Positions 38,269-47,253 of a DNA stretch of 64,000 nucleotides are shown piece by piece (position 1 is the first letter of the stretch; each line of letters opens with the position of its first letter). The DNA comes from Variovorax gracilis (lineage in GTDB: Bacteria; Pseudomonadota; Gammaproteobacteria; Burkholderiales; Burkholderiaceae_C): positions 434,001-498,000 of the forward strand of contig NZ_JASZYF010000001.1 in the NCBI RefSeq assembly GCF_030317115.1. The letters are read 5' to 3'. The notes beneath the pieces are model-generated. The model worked only from the letters and a program-made list of their open reading frames with translations, did not search any database and was not told the DNA's origin. The translations under genes and the position numbers were made by a program.

Positions 38269-39528
38269 TTACATGTTGTCGATCATCACCTGGCCGAAGC
38301 CAGAGCAACTCACCTGGGTGGCGCCTTCCATCAGGCGGGCGAAGTCGTAGGTGACCTTCTTGCTGGCGATGGATTTCTCCATCGAACTGATGATCAGGTC
38401 GGCCGCTTCGATCCAGCCCAGGTGGCGCAGCATCATTTCGGCGGACAGGATCTCGGAACCGGGATTCACATAGTCCTTGCCGGCGTACTTCGGGGCCGTG
38501 CCGTGGGTGGCTTCGAACATGGCAACCGTGTCGCTCAGGTTCGCGCCGGGGGCGATGCCGATGCCGCCGACCTGTGCGGCCAAGGCGTCGGACACGTAGT
38601 CGCCGTTCAGGTTCAGCGTGGCGATGACGCTGTATTCGGCCGGGCGGAGCAGAATCTGTTGCAGGAAAGCATCAGCAATTGAATCTTTTACGGTAATTTC
38701 TTTGCCCGTCTTGGGGTTCTTCAGCTTCATCCAGGGGCCGCCGTCGATCAGTTCGGCGCCGAATTCCTTGGCTGCCAGGCCATAGGCCCAGTCACGGAAA
38801 CCGCCTTCGGTGAACTTCATGATGTTGCCCTTGTGCACGATCGTGACGCTGGGCTTGTCGTTGTCGATGGCGTACTGGATCGCCTTGCGCACCAGACGCT
38901 CGGTACCCTCGCGCGAAACCGGCTTGATACCGATGCCCGAGGTGTTCGGGAAGCGGATCTTCTTCACCCCGAATTCGTCCTGCAGGAACTTGATGAGCTT
39001 CTTCGCCTTGTCGCTCTCGGCTTCGAACTCGATCCCCGCGTAGATGTCTTCCGAGTTCTCGCGGAAGATCACCATATTGGTCTTGTGCGGCTCCTTCACG
39101 GGGCTGGGCACGCCCTCGAAGTACTGGATGGGCCGCAGGCACACGTACAGGTCGAGTTCCTGCCGCAACGCGACGTTCAGCGAACGGATGCCGCCGCCGA
39201 CGGGGGTCGTCAGCGGACCCTTGATGGAGACCACGTAGTCACGGACGGCGTGGAGCGTTTCTTCGGGCAGCCAGACGTCCGGACCATAGACCTTGGTCGA
39301 CTTCTCGCCAGCGTAGACCTCCATCCAGTGGATCTTCCTTTTGCCTCCATAGGCCTTGGCCACTGCGGCGTCCACGACCTTGAGCATCACGGGGGTGATG
39401 TCGAGGCCCGTACCGTCGCCTTCGATGAACGGAATTACCGGCTGATCGGGCACATTCAGCGAGTTGTCGGCGTTGACCGTGATCTTCTGGCCTTCGGCCG
39501 GGATTTTGATGTGCTGATAGCTGGACAT
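38269..39528 (-). CDS. icd: NADP-dependent isocitrate dehydrogenase
   Basis: A 419-residue TCA-cycle enzyme converting isocitrate to 2-oxoglutarate with NADP. Isocitrate and metal motifs are visible: [20 protein letters not shown] (substrate Ser/Arg), the conserved [11 protein letters not shown], and late [19 protein letters not shown] for NADP and Asp ligands. Length matches E. coli Icd. A strong terminator follows at 38198-38233. Confidence 0.96.
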   Translation of the reverse strand: MSSYQHIKIPAEGQKITVNADNSLNVPDQPVIPFIEGDGTGLDITPVMLKVVDAAVAKAYGGKRKIHWMEVYAGEKSTKVYGPDVWLPEETLHAVRDYVVSIKGPLTTPVGGGIRSLNVALRQELDLYVCLRPIQYFEGVPSPVKEPHKTNMVIFRENSEDIYAGIEFEAESDKAKKLIKFLQDEFGVKKIRFPNTSGIGIKPVSREGTERLVRKAIQYAIDNDKPSVTIVHKGNIMKFTEGGFRDWAYGLAAKEFGAELIDGGPWMKLKNPKTGKEITVKDSIADAFLQQILLRPAEYSVIATLNLNGDYVSDALAAQVGGIGIAPGANLSDTVAMFEATHGTAPKYAGKDYVNPGSEILSAEMMLRHLGWIEAADLIISSMEKSIASKKVTYDFARLMEGATQVSCSGFGQVMIDNM

Positions 39529-39719
39529 GAGATCAAGGACTCCAGGAGAAATGAACGGTGGAAGACACTACGTTTCCAGCCGGCTGAATACCCTTAGAAT
39601 TTTAGACGCAACCGGAGGAGCCTGAAGGATCTGTCAACCACAGCCATATTGGCTCCGTTGTTGACTGACCTTCTGCTGGCCGGGAGGCGTTTTCAACCAT
39701 TTCCATTGAGGAATCCGTA

Positions 39720-40037
39720 ATGAGCAAAGTTCTCGCAGTCATGATGGCCGGCCTGTTCGCAGCTGGCGCATACGCACAAGGCACCTCGCAAGAAGCCGCC
39801 CCCCAGACCAACACCAAGTCCCAGCAACGCGCTACCGAGCGTCGCGCCGACAAGCCCCAAGGCCAGGTCCGTCAGCCGACTGGCGACACCGCCAACACCG
39901 CTGAAGGCAGCGGCGGCCTGACCCAGAACAAGGCAACCGCCGCCGGCCAGGCACGCGCAAACACCCGCAGCGATCGCCGCCGCAACAAGGATGGCAGCGT
40001 TCGCAAGATGAACCCGCAAGGCGGCACGCCCAACTGA
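39720..40037 (+). CDS. Small secreted hydrophilic protein of unknown function
   Basis: A 105-residue protein with a signal peptide (KVLAVMMAGLFAAGAYAQG). The mature part is low-complexity and rich in Gln, Thr, Ala, Arg and Lys (ADKPQGQVRQPTGD, then ARANTRSDRRRNKDGS), with no hydrophobic core or Cys. It is probably periplasmic and intrinsically disordered. It has its own terminator downstream. Similar short disordered proteins are frequent in Burkholderiales; no role can be assigned. Confidence 0.78.
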   Translation: MSKVLAVMMAGLFAAGAYAQGTSQEAAPQTNTKSQQRATERRADKPQGQVRQPTGDTANTAEGSGGLTQNKATAAGQARANTRSDRRRNKDGSVRKMNPQGGTPN

Positions 40038-40056
40038 GTGGGTCGGTCTGCTAATG

Positions 40057-40085
40057 AAAAAGCGTTCTCCGGGACGCTTTTTTTT
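40057..40085 (+). terminator. Rho-independent terminator
   Basis: AAAAGCGT and ACGCTTTT arms around a TCTCCGGG-type loop, followed by a run of eight T. It ends the small secreted-protein gene. Confidence 0.88.
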
Positions 40086-40219
40086 CGTCTGCTCGCGCAC
40101 CGAGTCGGTCAGGTACCGTACAGGTAATTCCCCCGAATAAGAGGTAAGCTCCGAGGCCAATTGGCCATGCCCGCATCCGCGGGCATTCTTGTTTGTGTTG
40201 CCGTCCTGAAAGTCGACCC

Positions 40220-40672
40220 ATGTTCCAGCGTTTTTTCACCTTTTTGGCACTGTCGGCCGCATTGCTGACTATTGCGCAGGCCCAGGAGCCGCAAAGCAAT
40301 CTGCCACGGACCAAGCTGTCCGCCGGCATGTACCAAATCGATGCGCAAGTGGCACAGACCCCCGAACAGCGTCAGACCGGGCTGATGTTCCGCAAGGAAA
40401 TGCCGCAGGCGGAAGGGATGATCTTTGTGTTCGAGCAACCGGCTACCCAATGCTTCTGGATGAAGAACACCCTGCTCCCGCTGACGGCCGCCTTTGTCGC
40501 GGATGACGGCCGGATCGTCAACCTGGTCGACATGAAGCCCCTGTCGGAGGATTCGCACTGCTCCAAGGAGCCGGTGCGCTTCGTGCTGGAGATGAACCAG
40601 GGCTGGTTCGCGCGCAAGAGCATCAAGGAAGGCAGCAAGCTAGGCGGCGAACTCTTCGCAAGCCGGCGCTGA
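40220..40672 (+). CDS. DUF192-family periplasmic protein
   Basis: A 150-residue protein; ATG 40220 gives a clean signal peptide (FFTFLALSAALLTIAQAQ). It carries the DUF192 core: QRQTGLMFRKEMPQAEGMIF, then CFWMKNTLLPLTAAFV and a late ALEMNQGWFA-like segment (FVLEMNQGWFARK). DUF192 proteins are small exported beta-rich proteins of unknown function. A bidirectional terminator follows, shared with sodB. Confidence 0.88.
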   Translation: MFQRFFTFLALSAALLTIAQAQEPQSNLPRTKLSAGMYQIDAQVAQTPEQRQTGLMFRKEMPQAEGMIFVFEQPATQCFWMKNTLLPLTAAFVADDGRIVNLVDMKPLSEDSHCSKEPVRFVLEMNQGWFARKSIKEGSKLGGELFASRR

Positions 40673-40687
40673 ACGCCCCCGAAAAAG

Positions 40688-40715
40688 AAAAAGCCGACCC
40701 AGGGTCGGCTTTTTC
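40688..40715. terminator. Bidirectional terminator between DUF192 gene and sodB
   Basis: The stem AAAAAGCCGACCC / GGGTCGGCTTTTT is almost closed on itself, with A-run on one side and T-run on the other, so it serves both the plus-strand DUF192 gene and minus-strand sodB. Confidence 0.88.
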
Positions 40716-40733
40716 ATGCGTGGCACGTTCGGA

Positions 40734-41315
40734 TCAGCCGAAGTTCTTGGCCGCGAAGTCCCAGTTGACCAGCTTCGCGAGGAAAGTTTCGACGTACTTG
40801 GGGCGCAGGTTGCGATAGTCGATGTAGTAGGCGTGTTCCCAGACGTCGACGGTCAGGAGCGCCTTGTCGTCGGTCGTGAGCGGCGTGCCGGCAGCGCCGG
40901 TGTTGACGATGTCCACCGAGCCATCGGCCTTCTTCACCAGCCATGTCCACCCGGAGCCGAAGTTGCCGACGGCCGACTTCACGAATGCTTCCTTGAACGC
41001 TGCGAAGCTGCCCCACTTGGCATCGATGGCCTTGGCCAGCGCGCCGGCGGGTTCGCCGCCACCGGCGGGCTTCATGCAGTTCCAGAAGAAAGTGTGGTTC
41101 CAGATCTGGGCGGCATTGTTGTAGATGCCGCCGCTGGACTTCTTGACGATCTCCTCGAGCGTCATGTTCTCGAACTCGGTGCCCTTCTGCAGGTTGTTCA
41201 GGTTCACGACGTACGCATTGTGGTGCTTGCCGTAGTGGTATTCGAGCGTTTCCTTCGAATACTCGGGTGCCAGCGCGTCCAACGGGTATGGCAGAGGCGG
41301 AAGAACGTGTTCCAT
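40734..41315 (-). CDS. sodB: Superoxide dismutase (Fe type)
   Basis: A 193-residue Fe/Mn-family dismutase. Metal ligands are visible: His in [11 protein letters not shown] (His27-type), His in NHTFFWNCM, Asp and His in [20 protein letters not shown] and the Gln in NNAAQIWN favour the iron form. It normally sits downstream of xseA in this lineage; here 14 kb of integrated DNA separates them. Confidence 0.95.
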   Translation of the reverse strand: MEHVLPPLPYPLDALAPEYSKETLEYHYGKHHNAYVVNLNNLQKGTEFENMTLEEIVKKSSGGIYNNAAQIWNHTFFWNCMKPAGGGEPAGALAKAIDAKWGSFAAFKEAFVKSAVGNFGSGWTWLVKKADGSVDIVNTGAAGTPLTTDDKALLTVDVWEHAYYIDYRNLRPKYVETFLAKLVNWDFAAKNFG

Positions 41316-41348
41316 GTTTTATCTCGCGGGTTGGTTGTGGGATGGCTG

Positions 41349-41360
41349 ATTCTAGAAAGG
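41349..41360. other. attL core ATTCTAGAAAGG
   Basis: The 12-bp sequence lies just upstream of the sodB start codon (on its promoter side) and is repeated exactly at the far end of the element next to the xseA stop. Its centre TTCTAGAA is a perfect palindrome. Confidence 0.85.
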
Positions 41361-41427
41361 TAGGGGAACCATATCTTTCCGGGGCTTAGCCTAGCTTAGT
41401 TCTCACTCGGTTTTCACTGGGAAACAT

Positions 41428-41491
41428 AGCGAAATTCGTCAGAAGCGGATTAGCGTATCTTTCCTACACTTAACCCTCTCCCTAGCGAAAT
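41428..41491 (+). repeat. Candidate integrase arm-type sites (TAGCGAAAT direct repeats)
   Basis: TAGCGAAAT occurs at 41428-41436 and 41483-41491, between attL and the integrase ATG, with further CTAGC/TTAGC units nearby. Tyrosine integrases of this kind bind arm sites beside the core, and the position fits; function is inferred. Confidence 0.4.
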
Positions 41492-41498
41492 CCTAGCT

Positions 41499-42668
41499 AT
41501 GACGAACGAAACTCTGCCGAAGGTCCAAGCCTTGAGCGAAAGCCTAGCACGGACGCTGCCCCCGGGCGAGTGGCAGGACAAAACCCAGAAGAGCCTGTAC
41601 TTCTATGTGTCGGCCAAGGGCACCCGGTCCTACGGGTTCTACAAGTGGTCCTCGGCTCGGCAGCAACCCATCCGCAAGTCGCTCGGGAAGTGGCCGGAAA
41701 CCAAAGCTGAGGACGCCCGCAAGGAGGCGGCACGGCTGGCCGTCCTCGTGGCTGACGGGAAGGACATTACCGCCCGCACGGCCAGCAAGGCGCAGACCGT
41801 CTCCGAGTTCGCCAACGGCCACGCGGAGAAGCTCAAGCAGGAGAACCGGGCCGCATGGGAGTGGATTCGCAAGATTCTGGACTTCCACGCCCCCGATTGG
41901 TCCGCCCTGCCCCTCGACAAGCTGACCAAGGAAATGATCGCCGTGCGCCAGCGTCGGATCGCCTATGGAGACGCCTCCCACGAGCCCCGGGGGAAGCAGG
42001 CCGGGGCGGCGTTTGTAAAGGCCCTACGAGCCCTGTTCACCTATGCAGAGAAAGAGCACAACTTCGAGGGCAAGAACGTCGCCAAGCTGGTCGACAGGGC
42101 TCCGGGGGTCGCTCGGCAGCGCATCCTGTCCGAGGCGGAGCGGGTGGCAATCATCGCCACGCTCGACTCGCCCCGCTGGCTCCCCCATGTGCGCCCCTAC
42201 TTCCGGCTGCTCATGCTGACCGGGGCGCGTCGGGCCAACTTGGCCGGGGCGAGGAAGGAACAGTTCAAGCTGGACGTGTCCGAATGGCGCGTCCCCGCCC
42301 GGAGCGCGAAGGGTCGCCGGGAACTGTTGGTCCACCTGCTGCCGGAGGCGGTTGAGCTGCTCCGTGCGCAGTTCGCCAGAAACCCTGAGTCTCCATGGGT
42401 CTTCCCCACGACCAGCGGTTCTAGCAGCGGCCACATCGAGGAGTTGCGGCCAGTGTGGAAAGCAATTCTCAAGGAAGCCGGGGTGTCGGACGACATCACG
42501 ATCCACGATCTGCGTCGCACCTTCGGCTCTCGTCTGCTGGAGCAGGAGACGCCCATGGAGGTCGTATCGAAACTCATGGGGCATCGGAACGTGGCAACGA
42601 CAGCGAAGCACTACGCATTTGTCACCGACGAGGCGGCAGCGAAGCACTTGAACCGCGCTAGCCTCTAG
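41499..42668 (+). CDS. Tyrosine-family site-specific integrase
   Basis: A 389-residue integrase. The N-terminal part (SARTLPPGEWQDKTQKSLYF, KSLGKWPETKAEDARKEAA) is the arm-binding DUF4102-like segment, followed by a SAM-like core-binding domain and the catalytic domain. Catalytic residues: Arg in LTGARRANLAGAR, His-x-x-Arg in IHDLRRTFGSRLLE, His in LMGHRNVAT, and the nucleophile Tyr in KHYAFV. It starts 138 bases inside attL and reads into the element, the usual arrangement. It recombines the 12-bp core found at both ends. Confidence 0.95.
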   Translation: MTNETLPKVQALSESLARTLPPGEWQDKTQKSLYFYVSAKGTRSYGFYKWSSARQQPIRKSLGKWPETKAEDARKEAARLAVLVADGKDITARTASKAQTVSEFANGHAEKLKQENRAAWEWIRKILDFHAPDWSALPLDKLTKEMIAVRQRRIAYGDASHEPRGKQAGAAFVKALRALFTYAEKEHNFEGKNVAKLVDRAPGVARQRILSEAERVAIIATLDSPRWLPHVRPYFRLLMLTGARRANLAGARKEQFKLDVSEWRVPARSAKGRRELLVHLLPEAVELLRAQFARNPESPWVFPTTSGSSSGHIEELRPVWKAILKEAGVSDDITIHDLRRTFGSRLLEQETPMEVVSKLMGHRNVATTAKHYAFVTDEAAAKHLNRASL

Positions 42669-42689
42669 TCCTATTCAGAGGATCAAAGA

Positions 42690-43028
42690 ATGAAAAAGTG
42701 GATCAAAGGAAGCCTTGTGTTTTTAGCTGGCGGTGTGACGTTCACGGTTGTCCTCTTGGCCGTGATGCTTCGCGCCGATGAACGCAAGTACTACTACGTC
42801 CAGCAATATGACGGGACTACCCTGCCGCTCGTGCTTGAAATGGTTGACCGACAGGGTTGCCAGGACCTGAGGACAACGACCCACGACATTAGGGCGCAGA
42901 CCCGCCTCGCCGTCGAGACTGCGGAGCCCGTCTGCGTCCCAAAAAACTCTCAAAGGCGCAATGACCTTGTGCAGGCAGAGCAGACAGGAGCGTCCCGGGC
43001 TAGGGCCAAACAGCCAGCATCGGATTGA
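42690..43028 (+). CDS. Small membrane-anchored protein of unknown function
   Basis: A 112-residue protein with one N-terminal transmembrane segment (SLVFLAGGVTFTVVLLAVML) and a hydrophilic, probably periplasmic remainder with two cysteines (RQGCQD, EPVCVPK). It follows the integrase by 21 bases on the same strand and its 3' end overlaps the end of the opposite-strand operon by 29 bases. No family recognised; cargo or accessory role is unknown. Confidence 0.6.
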   Translation: MKKWIKGSLVFLAGGVTFTVVLLAVMLRADERKYYYVQQYDGTTLPLVLEMVDRQGCQDLRTTTHDIRAQTRLAVETAEPVCVPKNSQRRNDLVQAEQTGASRARAKQPASD

Positions 43029-43461
43029 CGCGGCGGGCGGCGTGGAAAGCCTCCCGGGTGAAGTACTGAGATTTCCGCCCCTGTAGGTATGCAATCTTCA
43101 CTTGCAGGGCCGCGTCGGGGTCGAGCCCAATGTAGAGCAGATGGTGGTTGAAGGTCGTGCTCATGACGTACGCAACGTCGTTGTCCCGCATGGCCTGCAT
43201 GACGATCGCAAGCATTAGCTCTCGGCACGCCTCGATGGGGGTATCGGGCAGACCCTCGCGCATCGGTTGAATGTCCGGATCATTGATCGCCCCGCCCCAT
43301 GATGACTTCGGGAGGTCGAGCCCCGTATAGGAGCCGCGTTCGGCCCGGGGAAGGGTACGGATACCCTCCTCCGGTTTCGACGGCTCTGACAAAGCCTCCG
43401 AGCCCTGTGCACGCCACACACGTTCGAGGGGTCCGGCGTCGAACTCGGGGAGAGCCCTCAC
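43000..43461 (-). CDS. Hypothetical protein, last gene of the element's minus operon
   Basis: A 153-residue protein started at GTG 43461, which overlaps the upstream 54-codon gene stop (GTGA). The N-terminal half is Pro/Glu-rich (ALSEPSKPEEGIRTLPRAER); the C-terminal half looks folded (TPIEACRELMLAIVMQAMRD, then FHAARRVNPMLAVWP). No known motif. Coupling to the preceding genes places it in the same transcription unit as the ejection-like proteins. Confidence 0.62.
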   Translation of the reverse strand: MRALPEFDAGPLERVWRAQGSEALSEPSKPEEGIRTLPRAERGSYTGLDLPKSSWGGAINDPDIQPMREGLPDTPIEACRELMLAIVMQAMRDNDVAYVMSTTFNHHLLYIGLDPDAALQVKIAYLQGRKSQYFTREAFHAARRVNPMLAVWP

Positions 43462-43622
43462 GATTGTTCCTCCATAGGCATTTCTGTGCGCTCCTGGCGG
43501 GGCTCTACCCGCGAGCTATCGGATATTTGGGGAGAGAGGCGTATGTTTTCCAACTGCCGGTAGGTCCAGTCCCATTGAGACTCGTCCTCGGGCAGTTGCT
43601 CACCGAAAACACGCCCGGTCAT
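43458..43622 (-). CDS. Small coupled ORF (54 codons) of the element operon
   Basis: Translating 43622 to 43458 on the reverse strand gives a 54-residue protein starting MTGRVFGEQLPEDESQWDW and ending PMEEQS. It overlaps both neighbours by ATGA and GTGA and bridges an otherwise unexplained gap, which makes it very likely real. It is acidic with several Trp. No family recognised. Confidence 0.6.
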   Translation of the reverse strand: MTGRVFGEQLPEDESQWDWTYRQLENIRLSPQISDSSRVEPRQERTEMPMEEQS

Positions 43623-43900
43623 GATGCGTTCCCCCGGTCCTTTTGAGCCAAGCGCTCGATCAGTTCAGCAGCGGCTCCCATCCCCCATGCCTGCTCTGGC
43701 GTTGGGCCGGTAGACCGCTGGCGGGGGTCATAGATTTGGTTGATCCACACCGGCTGCGCGGGACGCTGCACCCGACCCATTTCGTCGGCCAGTCGGTCAC
43801 CCTCCGCCGCCATGGCTTTCTCACGCTCACGCCGCTGCTCCATCGTCAGCTTGTTAAACGGAATGTCCGCGTATGGGATGGGGATGGGGGTCGAACTCAT
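43619..43900 (-). CDS. Hypothetical phage-type protein
   Basis: A 93-residue hydrophilic protein (MEQRREREKAMAAEGDRLAD, VQRPAQPVWINQIYDPRQR, AWGMGAAAELIERLAQKD), predicted mostly helical. It overlaps the 567-residue gene stop (ATGA) and the 54-codon gene start. It probably belongs to the virion-related operon; function unknown. Confidence 0.65.
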   Translation of the reverse strand: MSSTPIPIPYADIPFNKLTMEQRREREKAMAAEGDRLADEMGRVQRPAQPVWINQIYDPRQRSTGPTPEQAWGMGAAAELIERLAQKDRGNAS

Positions 43901-45600
43901 TGCTGCTCCCCCTGCGACTGCGTAGCCATTTGCCGAGCGAGTTGGGAGACAACGCTCTGGGCCATCGGCTGAAGGTGCGGGTACTGCGTAGCCAACCGCT
44001 CAAGCGCCTGTGCAGGCGGGAGAGCGCGCAAAGCATCCGACACGCTCTTGGGGATCGCAGCGCCGAGACCATCCAAGAGGAAGTTGATACCCGGGCGCGA
44101 GTACAGGACTGCGGTGAGAGCGGCAGCGCCAGCCGTGTGACCGAGAGCCCCGGCCGTGGCCGCTCCGCCGATGACGCCAGCCCCGAGCAGCGCCCTGCCC
44201 GCTGTACCGCTGTCGGGGATCGAGGCCGGGAGAACCCTACGTGCAGCCGTGTTCAGTTCGCTCCCGTCCTGGCCGAACTTCTGGGCGGCACGGTTGAATT
44301 GAAGCGGTGTGAACCGTCCACCCTGACCCATGGCGCGATCCGCAGCCTTCACGGAGGGCAGCAACTGACGATATGAACTGTTGGCCTCCTTGAGCAGACT
44401 CTTGGCGGCGGGGGTCGTCGCCTCCAGACCGTCCCGCCACGATTGCTGGAGCGCATAGAACGCTTCCCCGAGCGAGTGAGCGGAGGGGTCGGCAGCAGTG
44501 CTGAACTCCCGGGCTTGGTGACCAATTTCGGCGTCGATGGCCTTCCATGTCTTGCCGTCGATGGGCTTCCCGCTCTGTAGCTGCGGCTGGATCTTGCGAG
44601 CCACGTACTGGATCAGCTTGCCCTCTTGCTCGACCGTCAGCAGGGGAATGTCCTTCAGCGCGGCGTCGGTCGCTTGGAGAGCTTGGGTAGCTTTCGCCGG
44701 GGTCAGGAACATCTGTGGCAGCGCGAGGTCATACGCGTCCGAAATGGCCCGTTGGGCGGATTCGATCGTGTCCTCACCGGAGCCCCGGACCTTCTTGCCG
44801 AGTGGGGCCAGAGCGCGATTGATTTCGACGTTGTTGTACTGCTCCATCGAGCGAGTGCGAGCGTTGCGGATGAGGTCGCCAGCGAGCGGGATCGACATGG
44901 CCTTGTCTTCCGTGGCGCGAACCACCCTACCGGGTAGGTTGTCCCCGAACAGTTGGCCCGGCGTCGGCGTCACGCCAGCGTCGATGAGCGTTTGGGCGTC
45001 CTTCGACACGAACGGCTTGGCGACTCCTCCGAGAGCGCGGGTCAGAAGTCGCCCGCCCGCTGCGCCTGCCCCGCCGACCATTGCAGAAGTGCCCCGGTTG
45101 CCCTCGTCGGCCGTGGCTGCGGCGTACCCAGCGTTCGCAGCGATATCGCCTGCAGCGGGCGCTAGACGCCCCAGAGTGCGAGCGAGGACAGGAGCTTTCG
45201 AGATGAGCGTGCCAGCGCGGGAGATGGGGGCAGCCGTTGCGACCACTTCCGGGATCGCCTCGCCAATCGCGCCAGCGGTGCCCAGATCGGCCTTGTTCGC
45301 CTCATAGGTTGCCAGGTTGTCTCTGCGCTCCCGTGTGTCGTCCCTGCCGAGCGTTCCCATGGACAGGGAGTTGATTGGGTTGCCCGGTGGGAAGATTTGG
45401 TCACGCATCTTCGACAAGCCGCCACCGATGCCGGTCAGCACCTTCTCGGTCGTGGACATGCCCTCTGCCGTATCGACCTTGGCGGGGGCGGCAGAGGACC
45501 GGGCCTGCCGGATCGCGTTGGCGAAGGCGCGGGCGTCCTCCGCGTTGCCAGCGGCATCGGCTGCGATCAGGCCACGTTCAAGCTGTTCAAGCGTAGCCAT
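43897..45600 (-). CDS. Putative podovirus-type ejection / internal virion protein
   Basis: A 567-residue Ala/Gly-rich protein. Its N-terminus (MATLEQLERGLIAADAAGNAE, then DARAFANAIRQ) matches the short repeat found at the start of many phage internal/ejection proteins. A middle part is helical, and the C-terminal region has long hydrophobic glycine-rich stretches (AGVIGGAATAGALGHTAGAA) suited to membrane insertion. Ejection proteins leave the virion with the DNA and help its transit through the envelope. Length, composition and order next to another long coiled-coil-type protein support this, but no catalytic (transglycosylase) motif is visible. Moderate confidence. Confidence 0.62.
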   Translation of the reverse strand: MATLEQLERGLIAADAAGNAEDARAFANAIRQARSSAAPAKVDTAEGMSTTEKVLTGIGGGLSKMRDQIFPPGNPINSLSMGTLGRDDTRERRDNLATYEANKADLGTAGAIGEAIPEVVATAAPISRAGTLISKAPVLARTLGRLAPAAGDIAANAGYAAATADEGNRGTSAMVGGAGAAGGRLLTRALGGVAKPFVSKDAQTLIDAGVTPTPGQLFGDNLPGRVVRATEDKAMSIPLAGDLIRNARTRSMEQYNNVEINRALAPLGKKVRGSGEDTIESAQRAISDAYDLALPQMFLTPAKATQALQATDAALKDIPLLTVEQEGKLIQYVARKIQPQLQSGKPIDGKTWKAIDAEIGHQAREFSTAADPSAHSLGEAFYALQQSWRDGLEATTPAAKSLLKEANSSYRQLLPSVKAADRAMGQGGRFTPLQFNRAAQKFGQDGSELNTAARRVLPASIPDSGTAGRALLGAGVIGGAATAGALGHTAGAAALTAVLYSRPGINFLLDGLGAAIPKSVSDALRALPPAQALERLATQYPHLQPMAQSVVSQLARQMATQSQGEQQ

Positions 45601-45604
45601 GTAC

Positions 45605-46792
45605 TCACCTGTACTTGTTCAGAAGGTCATCGATGTTCTTCGGGGTCGAATGCTGATCGGCTGCGGCCTTGACCGCATCGCGGATCGATGGACCCTTGGC
45701 CTGCTGCTCGAACTGCTTGCGGACACGCTCGTACACGGCCAGCTTGCGGCTGACGGGGATCGTGGGATCGCCCAACCCGCCCGAGGTCGCGGACAGGAAC
45801 TTGAGGTCAGCGTCGGAGAACTGCGGGCCGAGCCCCTTGCGGTCGATGTAGCTGACCAGCTTCTTGCCCATCTGGTCAATCTCACCGGCCGCATCACCTG
45901 CGGCGGTGGAGACGCCCACAACGCCGAGCGCCTTGTCACGCACCGAGCCGACCGTGCTGGAGGTCGCCTTGGGGATGAGGGGCTTCATCTGGTCGAGCAA
46001 GTCGATGGCCTTCTCGGCGTTGTCGATGGCCTGCTTCGCGTCCTGCTGCTCCTTGAGGACGCCAGCCGACGACTTGCCACCTTGGCCAACAACGTCCTTC
46101 TGGCCGCTGAGCTTGTTCACGCGGGTGATCGTGCCACCGTCCCCTTGGAACAATTGATAGTTGCTGGCCTTGTCGCCCCCGCCACCGGCAGAGCGAACAG
46201 CATGGGCGAGCGTGGCGCGGAGGTCGCGGTTGGCGGCGTTGTCGTCGGCGCGCTGCTGGTCACGCTCACGGCGGTAGGTCAGTTCCTCCTGCTGCTTGCG
46301 CTGCGCTTCGGCAATAGCGTCGGCCTGCTTCTGCCGGCGCTCGGCGCGGGCTTCGACACGCTCCGGCTCGGTCACGAGTTGGTCGGTCGCATACGCCTTC
46401 ATCAAAGGCGCGACGTTGGGAATCTGCGACCCGCGCTGAGCCCATGCCAGCTTCTCCTCCCGGGGGGCATCCGCCGCAGGCGGGTGGGATAGGTGCTCCA
46501 TCGCTGCCGCTGCGGCACGGCGCTCGTAGTCGCTGGCTTCATTGTCAAGAGCCGTCTGCTTGTACTGCACCAAGGCCTGACCGAGGATGGGGAGCAACTG
46601 CTGACCCTTAGAGGGGGCCACGAAGCGCCCAGAGACCATCTGACCTTGAGGTTGGCCCTGCTGGGCGATAGCTGCGGCCTGCTCTTGAAGCTGCTTGCGG
46701 CGCTCAGCGAGGCGGAAGGCTTGGGTGGTCAGAGCCTCGTTGCCGCTGTCGAGGGCATCGCCGTCAGTGAATGCGTTGGTAATGGAAGGCAT
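45605..46792 (-). CDS. Putative phage ejection-type / structural helical protein
   Basis: A 395-residue protein; ATG 46792 has an AGGAG ribosome-binding site 6 bases upstream. It is strongly helical and Ala/Gln-rich, with a long Lys/Arg/Glu/Gln region (ARAERRQKQADAIAEAQRKQ) predicted as coiled coil and a C-terminal globular part ending PKNIDDLLNKYR. It lies four bases before the 567-residue gene. Pairs of such proteins occur as internal virion proteins of podoviruses; the assignment is by architecture and neighbourhood only. Confidence 0.58.
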   Translation of the reverse strand: MPSITNAFTDGDALDSGNEALTTQAFRLAERRKQLQEQAAAIAQQGQPQGQMVSGRFVAPSKGQQLLPILGQALVQYKQTALDNEASDYERRAAAAAMEHLSHPPAADAPREEKLAWAQRGSQIPNVAPLMKAYATDQLVTEPERVEARAERRQKQADAIAEAQRKQQEELTYRRERDQQRADDNAANRDLRATLAHAVRSAGGGGDKASNYQLFQGDGGTITRVNKLSGQKDVVGQGGKSSAGVLKEQQDAKQAIDNAEKAIDLLDQMKPLIPKATSSTVGSVRDKALGVVGVSTAAGDAAGEIDQMGKKLVSYIDRKGLGPQFSDADLKFLSATSGGLGDPTIPVSRKLAVYERVRKQFEQQAKGPSIRDAVKAAADQHSTPKNIDDLLNKYR

Positions 46793-46800
46793 GGGGGCTC

Positions 46801-47253
46801 CTACTCTTGGGAATGGATAGCTGCGGCAGCTTCGATCTGCTCGCGCAAAGTCGCTTCTTTCGGCAGGGGGCAATCAGCGTCGGTCCCCATGCGCTCCTGC
46901 ATCTCGCTGGTCAATTGCTCGGTGACGAACTGCTGGGTGACGCCCTGGGCGTGCTTCATGAACTCGGGGTCGGCAAGGTGGTCCGGGCGGTGCGTCTCCT
47001 TGGGCGCGAACGGCGTGGGGTAGCCGTGCCGATTGGCGACGGTCGGCTCAGACGGGCGGTAGCTGTTGCCGTTGGGCAGAAGGTCGGGACGCCAACGCAT
47101 GCCCTCCTCGGCGCGCTGCATGTGACTGAGTTCAGCCAGGTACTGCGTCTGGACCTCGGGGGGCATACGCTTGATCCGCTCCAGCAGACCGGGCTTGCGA
47201 ATGTCGCGCTCAAACTCTGCTTTGCTGATCGGCGTGCGATTCACGTATTTCAT
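46801..47253 (-). CDS. Hypothetical phage-type protein
   Basis: A 150-residue protein starting at ATG 47253 (overlap ATGA with the preceding gene). It has a basic N-terminus (MKYVNRTPISKAEFERDIRK) and a Pro-rich middle, and ends with helical QLTSEMQERMGTDADCPLPK. No known domain. It is in the coupled minus operon upstream of the long helical protein. Confidence 0.62.
   Translation of the reverse strand: MKYVNRTPISKAEFERDIRKPGLLERIKRMPPEVQTQYLAELSHMQRAEEGMRWRPDLLPNGNSYRPSEPTVANRHGYPTPFAPKETHRPDHLADPEFMKHAQGVTQQFVTEQLTSEMQERMGTDADCPLPKEATLREQIEAAAAIHSQE

Noticed and set aside
41349..41360. tRNA-gene attachment site
   Set aside because: No tRNA-like cloverleaf is present near either repeat; the core lies in the short xseA-sodB intergenic gap.
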